From the NCBI GenBank assembly GCA_903916735.1, contig CAIWXX010000076.1, positions 28,937-92,936 of the forward strand: a stretch of 64,000 nucleotides of DNA, in the 5' to 3' direction. The translations under genes and the position numbers were made by a program. Shown here in pieces: positions 16,505-24,642 of the stretch. The stretch comes from an uncultured Acidobacteriota bacterium (lineage in GTDB: Bacteria > Acidobacteriota > CAIWXX01). The notes under the pieces are model-generated. The model did not search any database, was not told the DNA's origin, and saw only the letters and a list, made by a program, of their open reading frames with translations. Numbering within the stretch: position 1 is the stretch's first letter; each line of letters starts with the position of its first letter.

Positions 16505-16624
16505 ATTCGGACGGCTTGCTCTTTCCGGAGAAACGACGCTGTGGGTTCACGGCCCCCCACCCCCCGCCCGCTGCGCAGAAATCGCGTATGATATAGATAA
16601 TTTCGCAACAAGGAGGATTCAATT

Positions 16625-18766
16625 TTGTCGAGACTCACACTCAATTTTCTTCTGATGACGGCAGTGCTTGTGACCGTCATGTACCTGCCGGCTGCGGCGC
16701 AGAGCCCGGCCGGAGCCACGCAGGATAACCCGTTTTTCGGTCCCTTCAACACACCCTACGACACGCCGGCCTTCAACCGCATTCAAATCGGCCATTACCT
16801 GCCTGCGGTTCAGGAGGGCGTCAAACAACAACAGGCCGAAATCGATGCAATTGTGAACAACGCCCAGCCTGCGACGTTCCAGAATACGGTGGAGGCTCTG
16901 GACAGATCAGGCCAGTTCCTGAGCAGAGTGAACGGCGTTTTCTTTGAACTGCTGGCTGCGCTGACCGGCCCCGACATGGAAGCCGCCGCCAAACAGATCA
17001 CGCCGCTTTTATCGGCTCACAACGACAACATCATCCTCAACGAAAAGCTCTTCGCTCGTGTGAAAGCGATCTATGACCAGAGAGCGACTCTGAAGTTGAC
17101 CGGGGAACAGCTCTATCTGCTGGAGACGACCTATCGCGGTTTTGTGCGAGGCGGCGCGCTGCTGGATGAAAAACAGAAAACCCGGCTGCGCGATATCAAT
17201 CAAAACGATGCGCTGTCCGAGCTGAAATACGGCGACAATGTGTTGAAGGAAACCAACGACTCCTACATCGTGATCGATAACAAAGCCGATCTGGCCGGCC
17301 TGCCTGAGGGCGTGATCGCGATCGGCGAAGAAACAGCCAAGTCGATGAATATGCCAGGCAAATGGGTTTACACAACACAGCGACCCAGCTGGACGCCCTT
17401 TTTGCAATATTCCAGCAACCGGAAGCTGAGGGAAGCGCTATACACAGCATATTTCATGCGCGGCGATCGAGACAACGACCTGGACACCAAGGCTCTCTTG
17501 CAGAAAATCATCTCCTTGCGCGATGAACGCTGCAAGATGCTCGGATATCCGACACCGGCTCACTTCTACCTCGATGACCGAATGGCCAAGACCCCCGACA
17601 CGGTCAACACCTTCCTGATGCGCCTCTGGAAACCGGCACTCGATCGGGCGAAAAACGAACGAGCGGAAATGCAGGCCATTATCGGTCGCGAAAACGGCGG
17701 CTTCAAGCTCGCTTCCTGGGACTGGTTGTATTACGCGGAAAAACTGCGTAAGGAAAAATATGATCTTGATGATTCCGTGCTGCGCCCCTATTTCCAGCTG
17801 GAAAATGTCAGAAAGGGCATCTTCACACTGGCTGGAAAACTGTACGGCGTGACCTTCACTGAACGCAAGGACATTCCCATTTTTCATCCCGATGTGACGG
17901 TATACGAGGTCAAGGAAGCCGATGGCCGCCTGCTGGGTATCCTGTACATGGATTGTTACCCGCGTGATTCCAAACGCGGCGGTGCATGGTCAGGTGGATT
18001 CCGCTCTGCTTCTTACCAGGATGGCAAGCGAGTGATCCCATTCGCGACCATGATCTGTAACCTCACCAAGCCAACTGCCGATGCTCCGTCGCTTCTCAGC
18101 ATTGATGAAGTGTCAACGCTGTTCCACGAATTCGGCCATGCCCTGAATTCGCTCTTCGCCAACGGCGCCTACCGCGGCTACAATGTTCCGCAGGATGCCG
18201 TCGAGCTGCCGTCGCAAATCATGGAAAACTGGACGCTGGAGCCGGAGATGCTCAAGCTCTACGCCACACACTACAAGACGGGCGAGGTGATCCCGGCCGC
18301 TCTGGTTGAAAAACTCAAAAACAGCAGCCTCTTCAATCAGGGATTCGAGACCGTCGAATATCTGGCCGCCTGCTTCCTCGATATGGATTGGCATACGCTG
18401 GATTCGGCGCTCGATCACAACGTGACGCTGTTTGAAGAAAAGGCGATGAACGACATAAACCTCATTCCTGAAATTCTGCCGCGATATCGTTCCACTTACT
18501 TCACTCACATCATGGGCGGTTACCCGGCCGGCTATTACAGCTACATCTGGGCGGGAGTCCTCGATGCCGATGCTTTTGAAGCCTTCAAGGAAACATCGCT
18601 GTTCGATCATAAAACAGCCGACTCCTTCAGGAAAAACATCCTGGAGAAACTGGGCACCGAAGATGCGATGACTCTCTACAAACGCTTCCGCGGACGCGAG
18701 CCTAAAGTTGAACCGCTGTTGAAAAAGCGCGGCTTGTTGTCGGACACGGCAAAAACCTCGTCTTAA
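16625..18766 (+). CDS. dcp: secreted M3 family peptidyl-dipeptidase (Dcp-like)
   Basis: The start is TTG at 16625, chosen because AGGAGG lies about eight bases upstream. The 713-residue protein begins with a signal peptide (MSRLTLNFLLMTAVLVTVMY then LPAAAQS), so it is exported. The zinc site is complete: HEFGH at residues 501-505, and the third ligand E527 in VELPSQIMENW. The GGYPAGYYSYIWAG motif near the C-terminus forms the substrate-binding region of this family. Length and order match Dcp-type dipeptidyl carboxypeptidases, which remove dipeptides from the C-terminus of peptides. The gene stands alone, with a strong hairpin just after it. All catalytic residues are intact. Oligopeptidase A-like specificity cannot be excluded. 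Confidence 0.93.
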   Translation: MSRLTLNFLLMTAVLVTVMYLPAAAQSPAGATQDNPFFGPFNTPYDTPAFNRIQIGHYLPAVQEGVKQQQAEIDAIVNNAQPATFQNTVEALDRSGQFLSRVNGVFFELLAALTGPDMEAAAKQITPLLSAHNDNIILNEKLFARVKAIYDQRATLKLTGEQLYLLETTYRGFVRGGALLDEKQKTRLRDINQNDALSELKYGDNVLKETNDSYIVIDNKADLAGLPEGVIAIGEETAKSMNMPGKWVYTTQRPSWTPFLQYSSNRKLREALYTAYFMRGDRDNDLDTKALLQKIISLRDERCKMLGYPTPAHFYLDDRMAKTPDTVNTFLMRLWKPALDRAKNERAEMQAIIGRENGGFKLASWDWLYYAEKLRKEKYDLDDSVLRPYFQLENVRKGIFTLAGKLYGVTFTERKDIPIFHPDVTVYEVKEADGRLLGILYMDCYPRDSKRGGAWSGGFRSASYQDGKRVIPFATMICNLTKPTADAPSLLSIDEVSTLFHEFGHALNSLFANGAYRGYNVPQDAVELPSQIMENWTLEPEMLKLYATHYKTGEVIPAALVEKLKNSSLFNQGFETVEYLAACFLDMDWHTLDSALDHNVTLFEEKAMNDINLIPEILPRYRSTYFTHIMGGYPAGYYSYIWAGVLDADAFEAFKETSLFDHKTADSFRKNILEKLGTEDAMTLYKRFRGREPKVEPLLKKRGLLSDTAKTSS

Positions 18767-18779
18767 TCACAGTCAACAA

Positions 18780-18812
18780 GAAGCCCGGTGATATGCCGAA
18801 TCACCGGGCTTC
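18780..18812. terminator. strong 13-bp hairpin after the peptidase gene
   Basis: GAAGCCCGGTGAT and ATCACCGGGCTTC form a perfect stem around a 7-base loop. There is no long T-run on the plus strand; TTGTTG follows on the minus strand. It lies between converging genes and probably ends transcription in both directions. Confidence 0.75.
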
Positions 18813-19184
18813 CATCTTCACTTCCCCGCCACTAAAGTGTGAAAGGCGGAAATGCCGGCGCCGGAGGTTTCGGTGAGCGAAAGCGCTTCCAACCGCCGCG
18901 CTCGCTTCCTGCCCCTGATTCGGAGGAAGCGTGTAGAGCCGCCCCTGGCGTTGCAGCGAAATTTCCTTGGCATCAGCCACGCGAGCGAACACCATCGCCC
19001 GGTAGGCGTCGATGACCTTGGATTCTGGAAGGTCGGGCATCCAGCGAGGCTCGATGATGATCCCGTTTTCATCAAGGATGCGTAGCTTCTGCTCCTTGAG
19101 GGGATCGAAAGAAGTAAAGGGCGATTCCGCGCCGATTGATGATGCGTCGACATAGATTCCGGGTTCGATGGGTGTCTCATCCAC
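18801..19184 (-). pseudogene. truncated pyruvate dehydrogenase E1-alpha remnant
   Basis: A GTG at 19184, seven bases after GAGGGAG, starts a product with LRILDENGIIIEPRWMPDLP, KVIDAYRAMVFARVADAKEI and LQRQGRLYTLPPNQGQEASA. This is the characteristic N-terminal region of PdhA-type E1-alpha subunits. After GSAFAHRNL the homology stops and the frame runs into unrelated sequence and the peptidase terminator hairpin. About 270 residues, including the thiamine diphosphate-binding GDG...N motif, are missing, and no E1-beta gene is nearby. The start signals are still good, so a peptide could be made, but it cannot be an active enzyme. Confidence 0.68.
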
Positions 19185-19360
19185 CTTATCCGCTCCCTCA
19201 AACAAGTGTTTATTAATTTTAGAATGAAAGAGAGAGAGGCGTAAGGATCAGGGTCATGGCCGGGCACTCCGACGATGCCGCGTGTGTTCCGGTTCGCGGT
19301 TTATGCGAACACGGCTTTTGGCCGCAGCCGCGTCGGGTTCATGCTGGAGGTTGTGGATTC

Positions 19361-20584
19361 CTATTCATACCCGAGTGCTCGAATTGGATCCAGGCCGGCC
19401 GCGCGATAGGCAGGATACGCTCCTGAGATGAGGCCGACGGCCACCGAAACGCCCGTCGATAGAACAATCGATCCGACGGTGACAATCGTCGGCCATCCGG
19501 CGTAAGCCGCGACCACGCGAGCAATACCGATGCCGGTGACGACTCCCGCCAGCCCTCCGATCATGCTGATCGCGAAAGCCTCTATCAGAAACTGGTCCCG
19601 GATCTCGCGGCGACGGGCGCCTATCGCCATTCTGATCCCGATCTCTCGAGTTCGTTCGAAAACATTGGCCATCATGATGTTCATAATTCCAATGCCGCCC
19701 ACAAGAAGGCTGATTCCGGCAATCGACCCCATGACGATGCTGAAGAGTCGTTGCGTCTGGCGGCTCTGTTCGAGAAGTTGCTCGGGGACCACGATTTCAT
19801 AGTCCTCTGCGCCCCCATGGATTCGATCGATGAGGTTCTGCATCACGGCGGCGGTTGCCATGGGAGGTGTGTGTTCATCGAGCTCCACCACGAGCTCATC
19901 AAAGGGGGATTCGAGCGGGTCTCGATCAAATTTGCGTGCTGCAGTCGTCACGGGGAGATAAATCTCGCGAGTCGTTGATGCAACTTTCTTGTCGGTAGGC
20001 ACGCGACCCGCGCCTTCCAGCACACCGACGACTTCCAACCAGACATCATTGACCTTGAGATCTTGCCCCACTGCCGGTCCATAGCCGAAGAGACTCCGGC
20101 GAATTGCCGGCCCGATAACGCATGTCTGTGCATGTTCTTTTTCATCAAGCTCATCAAGGAGGCGTCCTTCTGCAACAGGTGCCGGCCAGTTGTAATCCCG
20201 GCATGACACGCCGAAAACCCGGCCGTCGGCTTTGCTTCCTGCGGCGATGATTTTATAGGCTTTGATCTCCAATCGAGCCGTTACATGCATGACACCCGGG
20301 ATTGATTCCTTGATCGCCTGCACATCGCGCCCACAGATACCCGGTGATTTCTTCCGGATGGCTTGAAGTTCATCCGGTTTCATCTCCTTCGATCGTAACA
20401 TGATGTTGCGAATGCCCATGCGCTCGATGAGATCGAGTGCCTGGCGTTCGGCGCCGGCACCGATTGAGAGCATGGCGACAACGGCCCCGACACCAAAAAT
20501 CATGCCGAGCATGGTGAGGGATGAGCGGAGTTTGTGCGCCGCCAGATTGTTGGTGGCGGTGCGTATGGCGTCGCTGAGAATCAT
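19361..20584 (-). CDS. MacB/FtsX-like ABC transporter permease
   Basis: This 407-residue protein has the MacB permease plan. One membrane segment lies near the N-terminus (LRSSLTMLGMIFGVGAVVAM). A large periplasmic domain follows (about residues 50-280). Three membrane segments form the C-terminal FtsX domain, with IMGSIAGISLLVGGIGIMNI-like sequence and the FERTREIGIRMAIGARR coupling motif. It ends AYPAYRAAGLDPIRALGYE, typical of the family. Unlike full-length MacB it has no N-terminal ATPase domain, so it needs a separate ATPase. It overlaps the adaptor gene upstream by four bases and is last in a four-gene operon. MacB-type systems transmit mechanical force to push substrates through periplasmic adaptors. 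Confidence 0.88.
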   Translation of the reverse strand: MILSDAIRTATNNLAAHKLRSSLTMLGMIFGVGAVVAMLSIGAGAERQALDLIERMGIRNIMLRSKEMKPDELQAIRKKSPGICGRDVQAIKESIPGVMHVTARLEIKAYKIIAAGSKADGRVFGVSCRDYNWPAPVAEGRLLDELDEKEHAQTCVIGPAIRRSLFGYGPAVGQDLKVNDVWLEVVGVLEGAGRVPTDKKVASTTREIYLPVTTAARKFDRDPLESPFDELVVELDEHTPPMATAAVMQNLIDRIHGGAEDYEIVVPEQLLEQSRQTQRLFSIVMGSIAGISLLVGGIGIMNIMMANVFERTREIGIRMAIGARRREIRDQFLIEAFAISMIGGLAGVVTGIGIARVVAAYAGWPTIVTVGSIVLSTGVSVAVGLISGAYPAYRAAGLDPIRALGYE

Positions 20585-21870
20585 GGCGTTTTCGGGCCTT
20601 TCCCATCGATCTGTGAAGCCGGCTGCGTCCCGATTTTTATGGGCGATGTCTTTTCCATGAGAGGCCGAGTCGGATCTCTGAGAGCAATCATATCGCCATC
20701 ATATAATCCCTTCTCAATGACAACACGACCCAGGGCCATGGCGCCGATTGTGATTGCGATTGAATCAAAGTGCATTCCGTTACGCCGATAGACCACCATC
20801 TTTCCATCTTTTTCAAAGAGAGCCGCGCGTGGAATGGCGATGCAGTTGGTCCTCTTGTCGAGCACAATCGTGGCCAGAACGCGTTGACCTGGCTTCATGA
20901 GCACTTTGTCAGTTAGTTCAAGCCGCAAAGTGGCGGTGAAGTATTGGACCGGTACTAGACGCACACGGGGCCTGGCGAGCTTATCCACTTTTTTGACAAG
21001 AGCCTTATAGATCTTCTCGGGGTGTGCCTCGATGGTCACCGTCGCCGTTCGGCCCACGGCCAACCCTCCGGCATCGGCCTCGATCACAAACACCTCTGCC
21101 TCCATCTCGTCAACTATCGGTATCTGCGCGATCGGCTCCCCAGGCCACTCAATGTCTCCCGTCCGAGTCACATTGCCCCGCCAGTCCCTATCGAGGACGA
21201 AAACCCCGTCGTTCGGCGCGGTGACATCGAGTGAATGCAATCCTGTTTCCGCTAATTGCGTTATCAAATCGGCCTGACGGCGCTCGATTTCCAGAAGTCC
21301 CAGGTCTGCAGAGAAAAGCTTGTCACGGATTTTGACGACCGCATCTGCATTTTCCTTTCGATGCGTCGCCAGTTTTTCATCAACCTCAGATTCGATGACC
21401 TGGTTTCGAGAGAAGAGAAGTTGATCGGTGTTCTGAAATTGCCGTGCATACTCCAATTCATTGCCGGCGATCGCAGCATCACGATGAAGGTTATGATTGG
21501 TCCCCATTGCCTCTGCCTTTTTGCCGGCAATTCTTGACTCGGCCCTGGCACGCAATGTTCTTCCATCAGTGAGGTTTTTTTGCATGTCGGACGGATCAAA
21601 GCGAACAACGACTTCTCCCTTATGCACGACCGAGCCGTCGGGCGCCAGCCACGCGATCTTCGTCGGCCCCTGCAATTGTGTCGGCGCACCAATGGTTGCG
21701 GCCGCCGCGGCTTTGAGATAGCCGTCTGCCTGGACGGTTCTGACGAATGTGGTTCGTTGCACTTTCACACAAGGGATATCATCGCGTCGATTTATCCGGA
21801 GAACGACGGAGACAGCCAGCGCTGCGAGGAATGCTGGGATGGCGACGCCGACAATCATCCGTTTGCTCAT
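20581..21870 (-). CDS. HlyD/MacA-family periplasmic adaptor 3 of 3
   Basis: This 429-residue protein has an N-terminal membrane anchor (MSKRMIVGVAIPAFLAALAV). The first barrel/lipoyl half follows (IAWLAPDGSVVHKGEVVVRF), then an alpha-helical hairpin (about residues 100-215, rich in Glu/Lys/Arg/Ala). The second lipoyl half is VTAPNDGVFVLDRDW, and the beta-barrel and membrane-proximal domains follow. This is the membrane fusion protein plan that links an inner-membrane transporter with the outer membrane. It overlaps its upstream and downstream neighbours by four bases each. It is only distantly similar to the other two adaptors, so the three are old paralogues rather than recent copies. Confidence 0.87.
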   Translation of the reverse strand: MSKRMIVGVAIPAFLAALAVSVVLRINRRDDIPCVKVQRTTFVRTVQADGYLKAAAAATIGAPTQLQGPTKIAWLAPDGSVVHKGEVVVRFDPSDMQKNLTDGRTLRARAESRIAGKKAEAMGTNHNLHRDAAIAGNELEYARQFQNTDQLLFSRNQVIESEVDEKLATHRKENADAVVKIRDKLFSADLGLLEIERRQADLITQLAETGLHSLDVTAPNDGVFVLDRDWRGNVTRTGDIEWPGEPIAQIPIVDEMEAEVFVIEADAGGLAVGRTATVTIEAHPEKIYKALVKKVDKLARPRVRLVPVQYFTATLRLELTDKVLMKPGQRVLATIVLDKRTNCIAIPRAALFEKDGKMVVYRRNGMHFDSIAITIGAMALGRVVIEKGLYDGDMIALRDPTRPLMEKTSPIKIGTQPASQIDGKGPKTP

Positions 21871-23102
21871 AGGCCGCTTTCTTTCTGCGCGCCGAGCTCC
21901 CGCCGTGCGATTCGATCTCCCTCCCGAAGCCCCTCCAGTACCTCGATGGATTCCTCGGTGCGTTTTCCGGGCGAAATGGCGACATTCTTGATCCCAAAAA
22001 GCGAATGACGATAGACGATTGGCTTCTGCTGAATGAGGAAGACCGCTTCGGAAGGAATGACGAGCGTATGAGGGGACAACACTATTTGGATTTTACCGCG
22101 GAATCGCATTCCCGGCCGCATGCGGACCGGATCGGTCTTGTCGAGATCGAGTTGTACGCGAAAGATTTTCAGTGGCAGAGGGCCCTTCTGCATCTGTACG
22201 GTCTTGCCGATTGATTTGACCGAGCCTGTAAACTCATCATCCGGGTATGCGTCCAGACGGATGGCGACTTGTTGCCCGGCCGCGACGACGCCGCCATCAA
22301 CTTCGTCCACTTCTCCATCAGCCATCATCCGACTTAGATCCGGGATTTCAATGGGCTTCTCAAGCCCCCAGCAGGAATCTCCTACCTTCTTTTTTTCGCC
22401 ACGCCAGTTGGTCACATAGACGACAGTTCCATCTCTGGGAGATGTAACCGTCATCCGTTCAATATCCCGTGTGATCTCTTTCACCTTGCTATCAGCGTAG
22501 AGGTGCTCTTTTCGGAGAGCGGCGAGCGCCGCATCATCGGACGCTTGTGACGCTCTACTCTGTTTCTTGAGGTGCTCTACTTCAAGGCCGGCGACATCGC
22601 GATCGAGCCTTGATCGCTGCAGCTCCGCACCGGCGACGAGATCGTCCGGCACATCCGCCTTGAGTGAAGCCTTTCTGAATGTGGCCTCAGCTTCCGCCAG
22701 TTGTAGCTCCTCCTGCCGGCGGCGCAAGGTGTTGTCAGCTTCCCTCTGCTCAATCTTCTCATTTGCCGAATCCCGCTCTGCGATCTTTTCATCAAGGCGG
22801 CTTTGCAGATCACTTGTATCGAACCTCAACACCGCCTGCCCCTTCTTCACATCCTCACCTTCGCCTGCCAAGTACGAGATCTTATAATCCCATGACTCGG
22901 AAAGCTGCGGCGGGCCCAACCAGCTGCTGTTAACCGCTCTCAGCGTGCCCGTCACATCAATCCCAAGGGCGAGATCCCGGCGGACAACTCTGACCCAATC
23001 GCCATCATCCTTCTCGCTTCGAAGCCATAAGGCTGCTCCGGCAAGGATGAAGATAGCGGCAGCGGCTTTGAGAGATCTGCTGACGGACGAAATTTTTTTC
23101 AT
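21867..23102 (-). CDS. HlyD/MacA-family periplasmic adaptor 2 of 3
   Basis: This 411-residue protein has an N-terminal anchor (LKAAAAIFILAGAALWL). The first lipoyl half is AGEGEDVKKGQAVLRFDTSD, followed by a helical hairpin with heptad-like Glu/Lys/Leu content (about residues 95-225). The second lipoyl half is VTSPRDGTVVYVTNW. A beta-barrel (AAGQQVAIRLDAYPDDEF) and a C-terminal domain close the protein (MRPGMRFRGKIQIV). ATGA overlaps link it to both neighbours. It would form part of a hexameric channel in the periplasm. Three adaptors beside one permease suggest hetero-oligomers or substrate-specific variants. Confidence 0.87.
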   Translation of the reverse strand: MKKISSVSRSLKAAAAIFILAGAALWLRSEKDDGDWVRVVRRDLALGIDVTGTLRAVNSSWLGPPQLSESWDYKISYLAGEGEDVKKGQAVLRFDTSDLQSRLDEKIAERDSANEKIEQREADNTLRRRQEELQLAEAEATFRKASLKADVPDDLVAGAELQRSRLDRDVAGLEVEHLKKQSRASQASDDAALAALRKEHLYADSKVKEITRDIERMTVTSPRDGTVVYVTNWRGEKKKVGDSCWGLEKPIEIPDLSRMMADGEVDEVDGGVVAAGQQVAIRLDAYPDDEFTGSVKSIGKTVQMQKGPLPLKIFRVQLDLDKTDPVRMRPGMRFRGKIQIVLSPHTLVIPSEAVFLIQQKPIVYRHSLFGIKNVAISPGKRTEESIEVLEGLREGDRIARRELGAQKESGL

Positions 23103-24304
23103 TTCGCGGCTCGCAACCTGAGACCATCAGTCACGTCGGATTCGATAACGCACGTCTGAGCGTTGCACGGGCCCAAGCGCACTTCGATGTCTTTCCCATC
23201 CTCCAGCAGGAGCAATGGAGGATAGTGGGCTGGATCTATGGATTTTCTTGGCGCGACAAGAACATGGCTCATGTGGTTTGATTGGATTTCGACTTTCACG
23301 GACATTCCGGGGCGCATTTTGTCCGGATCTGACTTGTCAAGATCAATTCGCACATTGAAGGCCCGTCTCAGTGATTGCGCTGAAACCTCCTGAGCCACGG
23401 GCGTAATCGTTTTGACGACTCCATGGATGTGCATATCGGGAAATGTGTCGAGAGTACATAAGGCGGGCATCCCTGCCTTGATCTTTCCATCGTCCACATC
23501 GCTGAGCCAGGCTTCCACGTTCATCGAAGAAATGTCGGGGATCTGCATGATGTGGAATCCGACATAGACGGAGTCTCCGACTTCGAATTTTCTCTGTAAC
23601 CAACGGTTCTCGGAAATCACCAGGATGCCGGCGCACGGAGCACGGACGGTCATCGCGTTGATCGCTCCTTGGGATATCTCAATATCGCTCTTAGCTTTTT
23701 GGATTGCAATCCGGCATTCCTCGATTTCAGCCTCTGTCATTTTCTCCGCTGTCGCCAGATCTTCGGCTGCCTTGTCGCCGGACGTAAGAGCCCGCTTGTA
23801 CGCCAGTTGATACTCCTGGAATTTCTGTCGGGAGAGGAGCTCTTCAGGGATAGACGTATCCATCCGGGCTTTTTCCAGATCCACACTCTTCTGTTCGACC
23901 AGGAATTTTTTCTCTGATACTGTGGCTGCTGCCGCGTATTCCTTTTGCTCCAATTCCGCTTCGGCTTTGACAAGAGCCAGGCGTTTGGCATCCATATCGC
24001 CGATCAGTGACGTTGTATCGAGTTCCAGCACTTTTTGTCCGGCGGCCACCTCGGCGCCGTCCTCCACCATCCATTTGATGGTCGTTTCCTCACCCCGAAC
24101 ATTAGGAACGGTAATGTATTCGGCGCGAGCGGCATGCAGCTCACCGGTCAGGACAAGCCGTGTGGTCACATCGGCTCGATGTACCATCAACTCAGCCTTG
24201 TCGTCCGGCGATGGAGTCTGTGTCCTGCCGCGGCCGATGCATCCTATTGGGAGAAGGCAGCTTGCCAAGTAACATCCGATGAGCAATGTTCTTGTTTGCA
24301 TCAA
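23099..24304 (-). CDS. HlyD/MacA-family adaptor 1 of 3, probable lipoprotein
   Basis: This 401-residue protein begins MMQTRTLLIGCYLASCLLPI, a short signal with candidate lipobox Cys at 16 (L-A-S-C) and 22. It may therefore be lipid-anchored instead of carrying a membrane helix like its two neighbours. The first lipoyl half is VEDGAEVAAGQKVLELDTTS. A helical hairpin spans about residues 105-215, and the second half is VRAPCAGILVISENRW. The barrel and C-terminal segments (KMRPGMSVKVEIQSN) are complete. It is the first gene of the four-gene operon and is followed by ATGA coupling. The 338-bp spacer upstream should carry the promoter. Confidence 0.85.
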   Translation of the reverse strand: MMQTRTLLIGCYLASCLLPIGCIGRGRTQTPSPDDKAELMVHRADVTTRLVLTGELHAARAEYITVPNVRGEETTIKWMVEDGAEVAAGQKVLELDTTSLIGDMDAKRLALVKAEAELEQKEYAAAATVSEKKFLVEQKSVDLEKARMDTSIPEELLSRQKFQEYQLAYKRALTSGDKAAEDLATAEKMTEAEIEECRIAIQKAKSDIEISQGAINAMTVRAPCAGILVISENRWLQRKFEVGDSVYVGFHIMQIPDISSMNVEAWLSDVDDGKIKAGMPALCTLDTFPDMHIHGVVKTITPVAQEVSAQSLRRAFNVRIDLDKSDPDKMRPGMSVKVEIQSNHMSHVLVAPRKSIDPAHYPPLLLLEDGKDIEVRLGPCNAQTCVIESDVTDGLRLRAAK

Positions 24305-24642
24305 ATTAATTTTCTACAATCATATGCAAACCGCGATTTTCGATTGACATAAAGCCAGATCATCATATCTCGGAGAGTTCTTCATTTTCAAAGTATCAAA
24401 GAAAAGCCTTATACATGGCAAGATCTCTGCCGCGCATATCGCGGACGTAGACGAAAGGGAATCAAACCGGATTATGTCAACATCGAGCCGGTGCCTCATC
24501 AAGAATTTTTGAATTGGTGACGTCTCAGAAAAGTACAAAGCTAAAAGGAAAACCACAAGCAAAACGCTTCCAGAAATTTTTACTTTTTACTCTTACTTCT
24601 CAAAATCAGCGCATGATCATCGACTTTGACATGGCCTTATCT
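24305..24642. other. spacer upstream of the adaptor operon
   Basis: I see no credible gene here; two short overlapping ORFs look accidental. It should hold the promoter for the adaptor/permease operon and the 3' end of the ggt transcript. I could not pick a clear promoter or terminator. Confidence 0.4.

Larger units (their letters stand above)
15799..16624. other. gene-free spacer between tRNA-Asn and the M3 peptidase
   Basis: One long plus-strand ORF (15838-16596) spans this stretch, but its product has no recognisable domain and looks like translated non-coding DNA. Two partly similar segments share AATGGAGCGATCGTGCTTCG-type sequence near 15950 and 16430. Two inverted repeats are listed separately. 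An AAGGAGGA ribosome site for the next gene lies at about 16611. Confidence 0.5.

Noticed and set aside
15838..16596. 252-codon plus-strand ORF
   Set aside because: No domain, odd composition, includes inverted repeats, and lies in the tRNA-to-peptidase spacer; probably chance.
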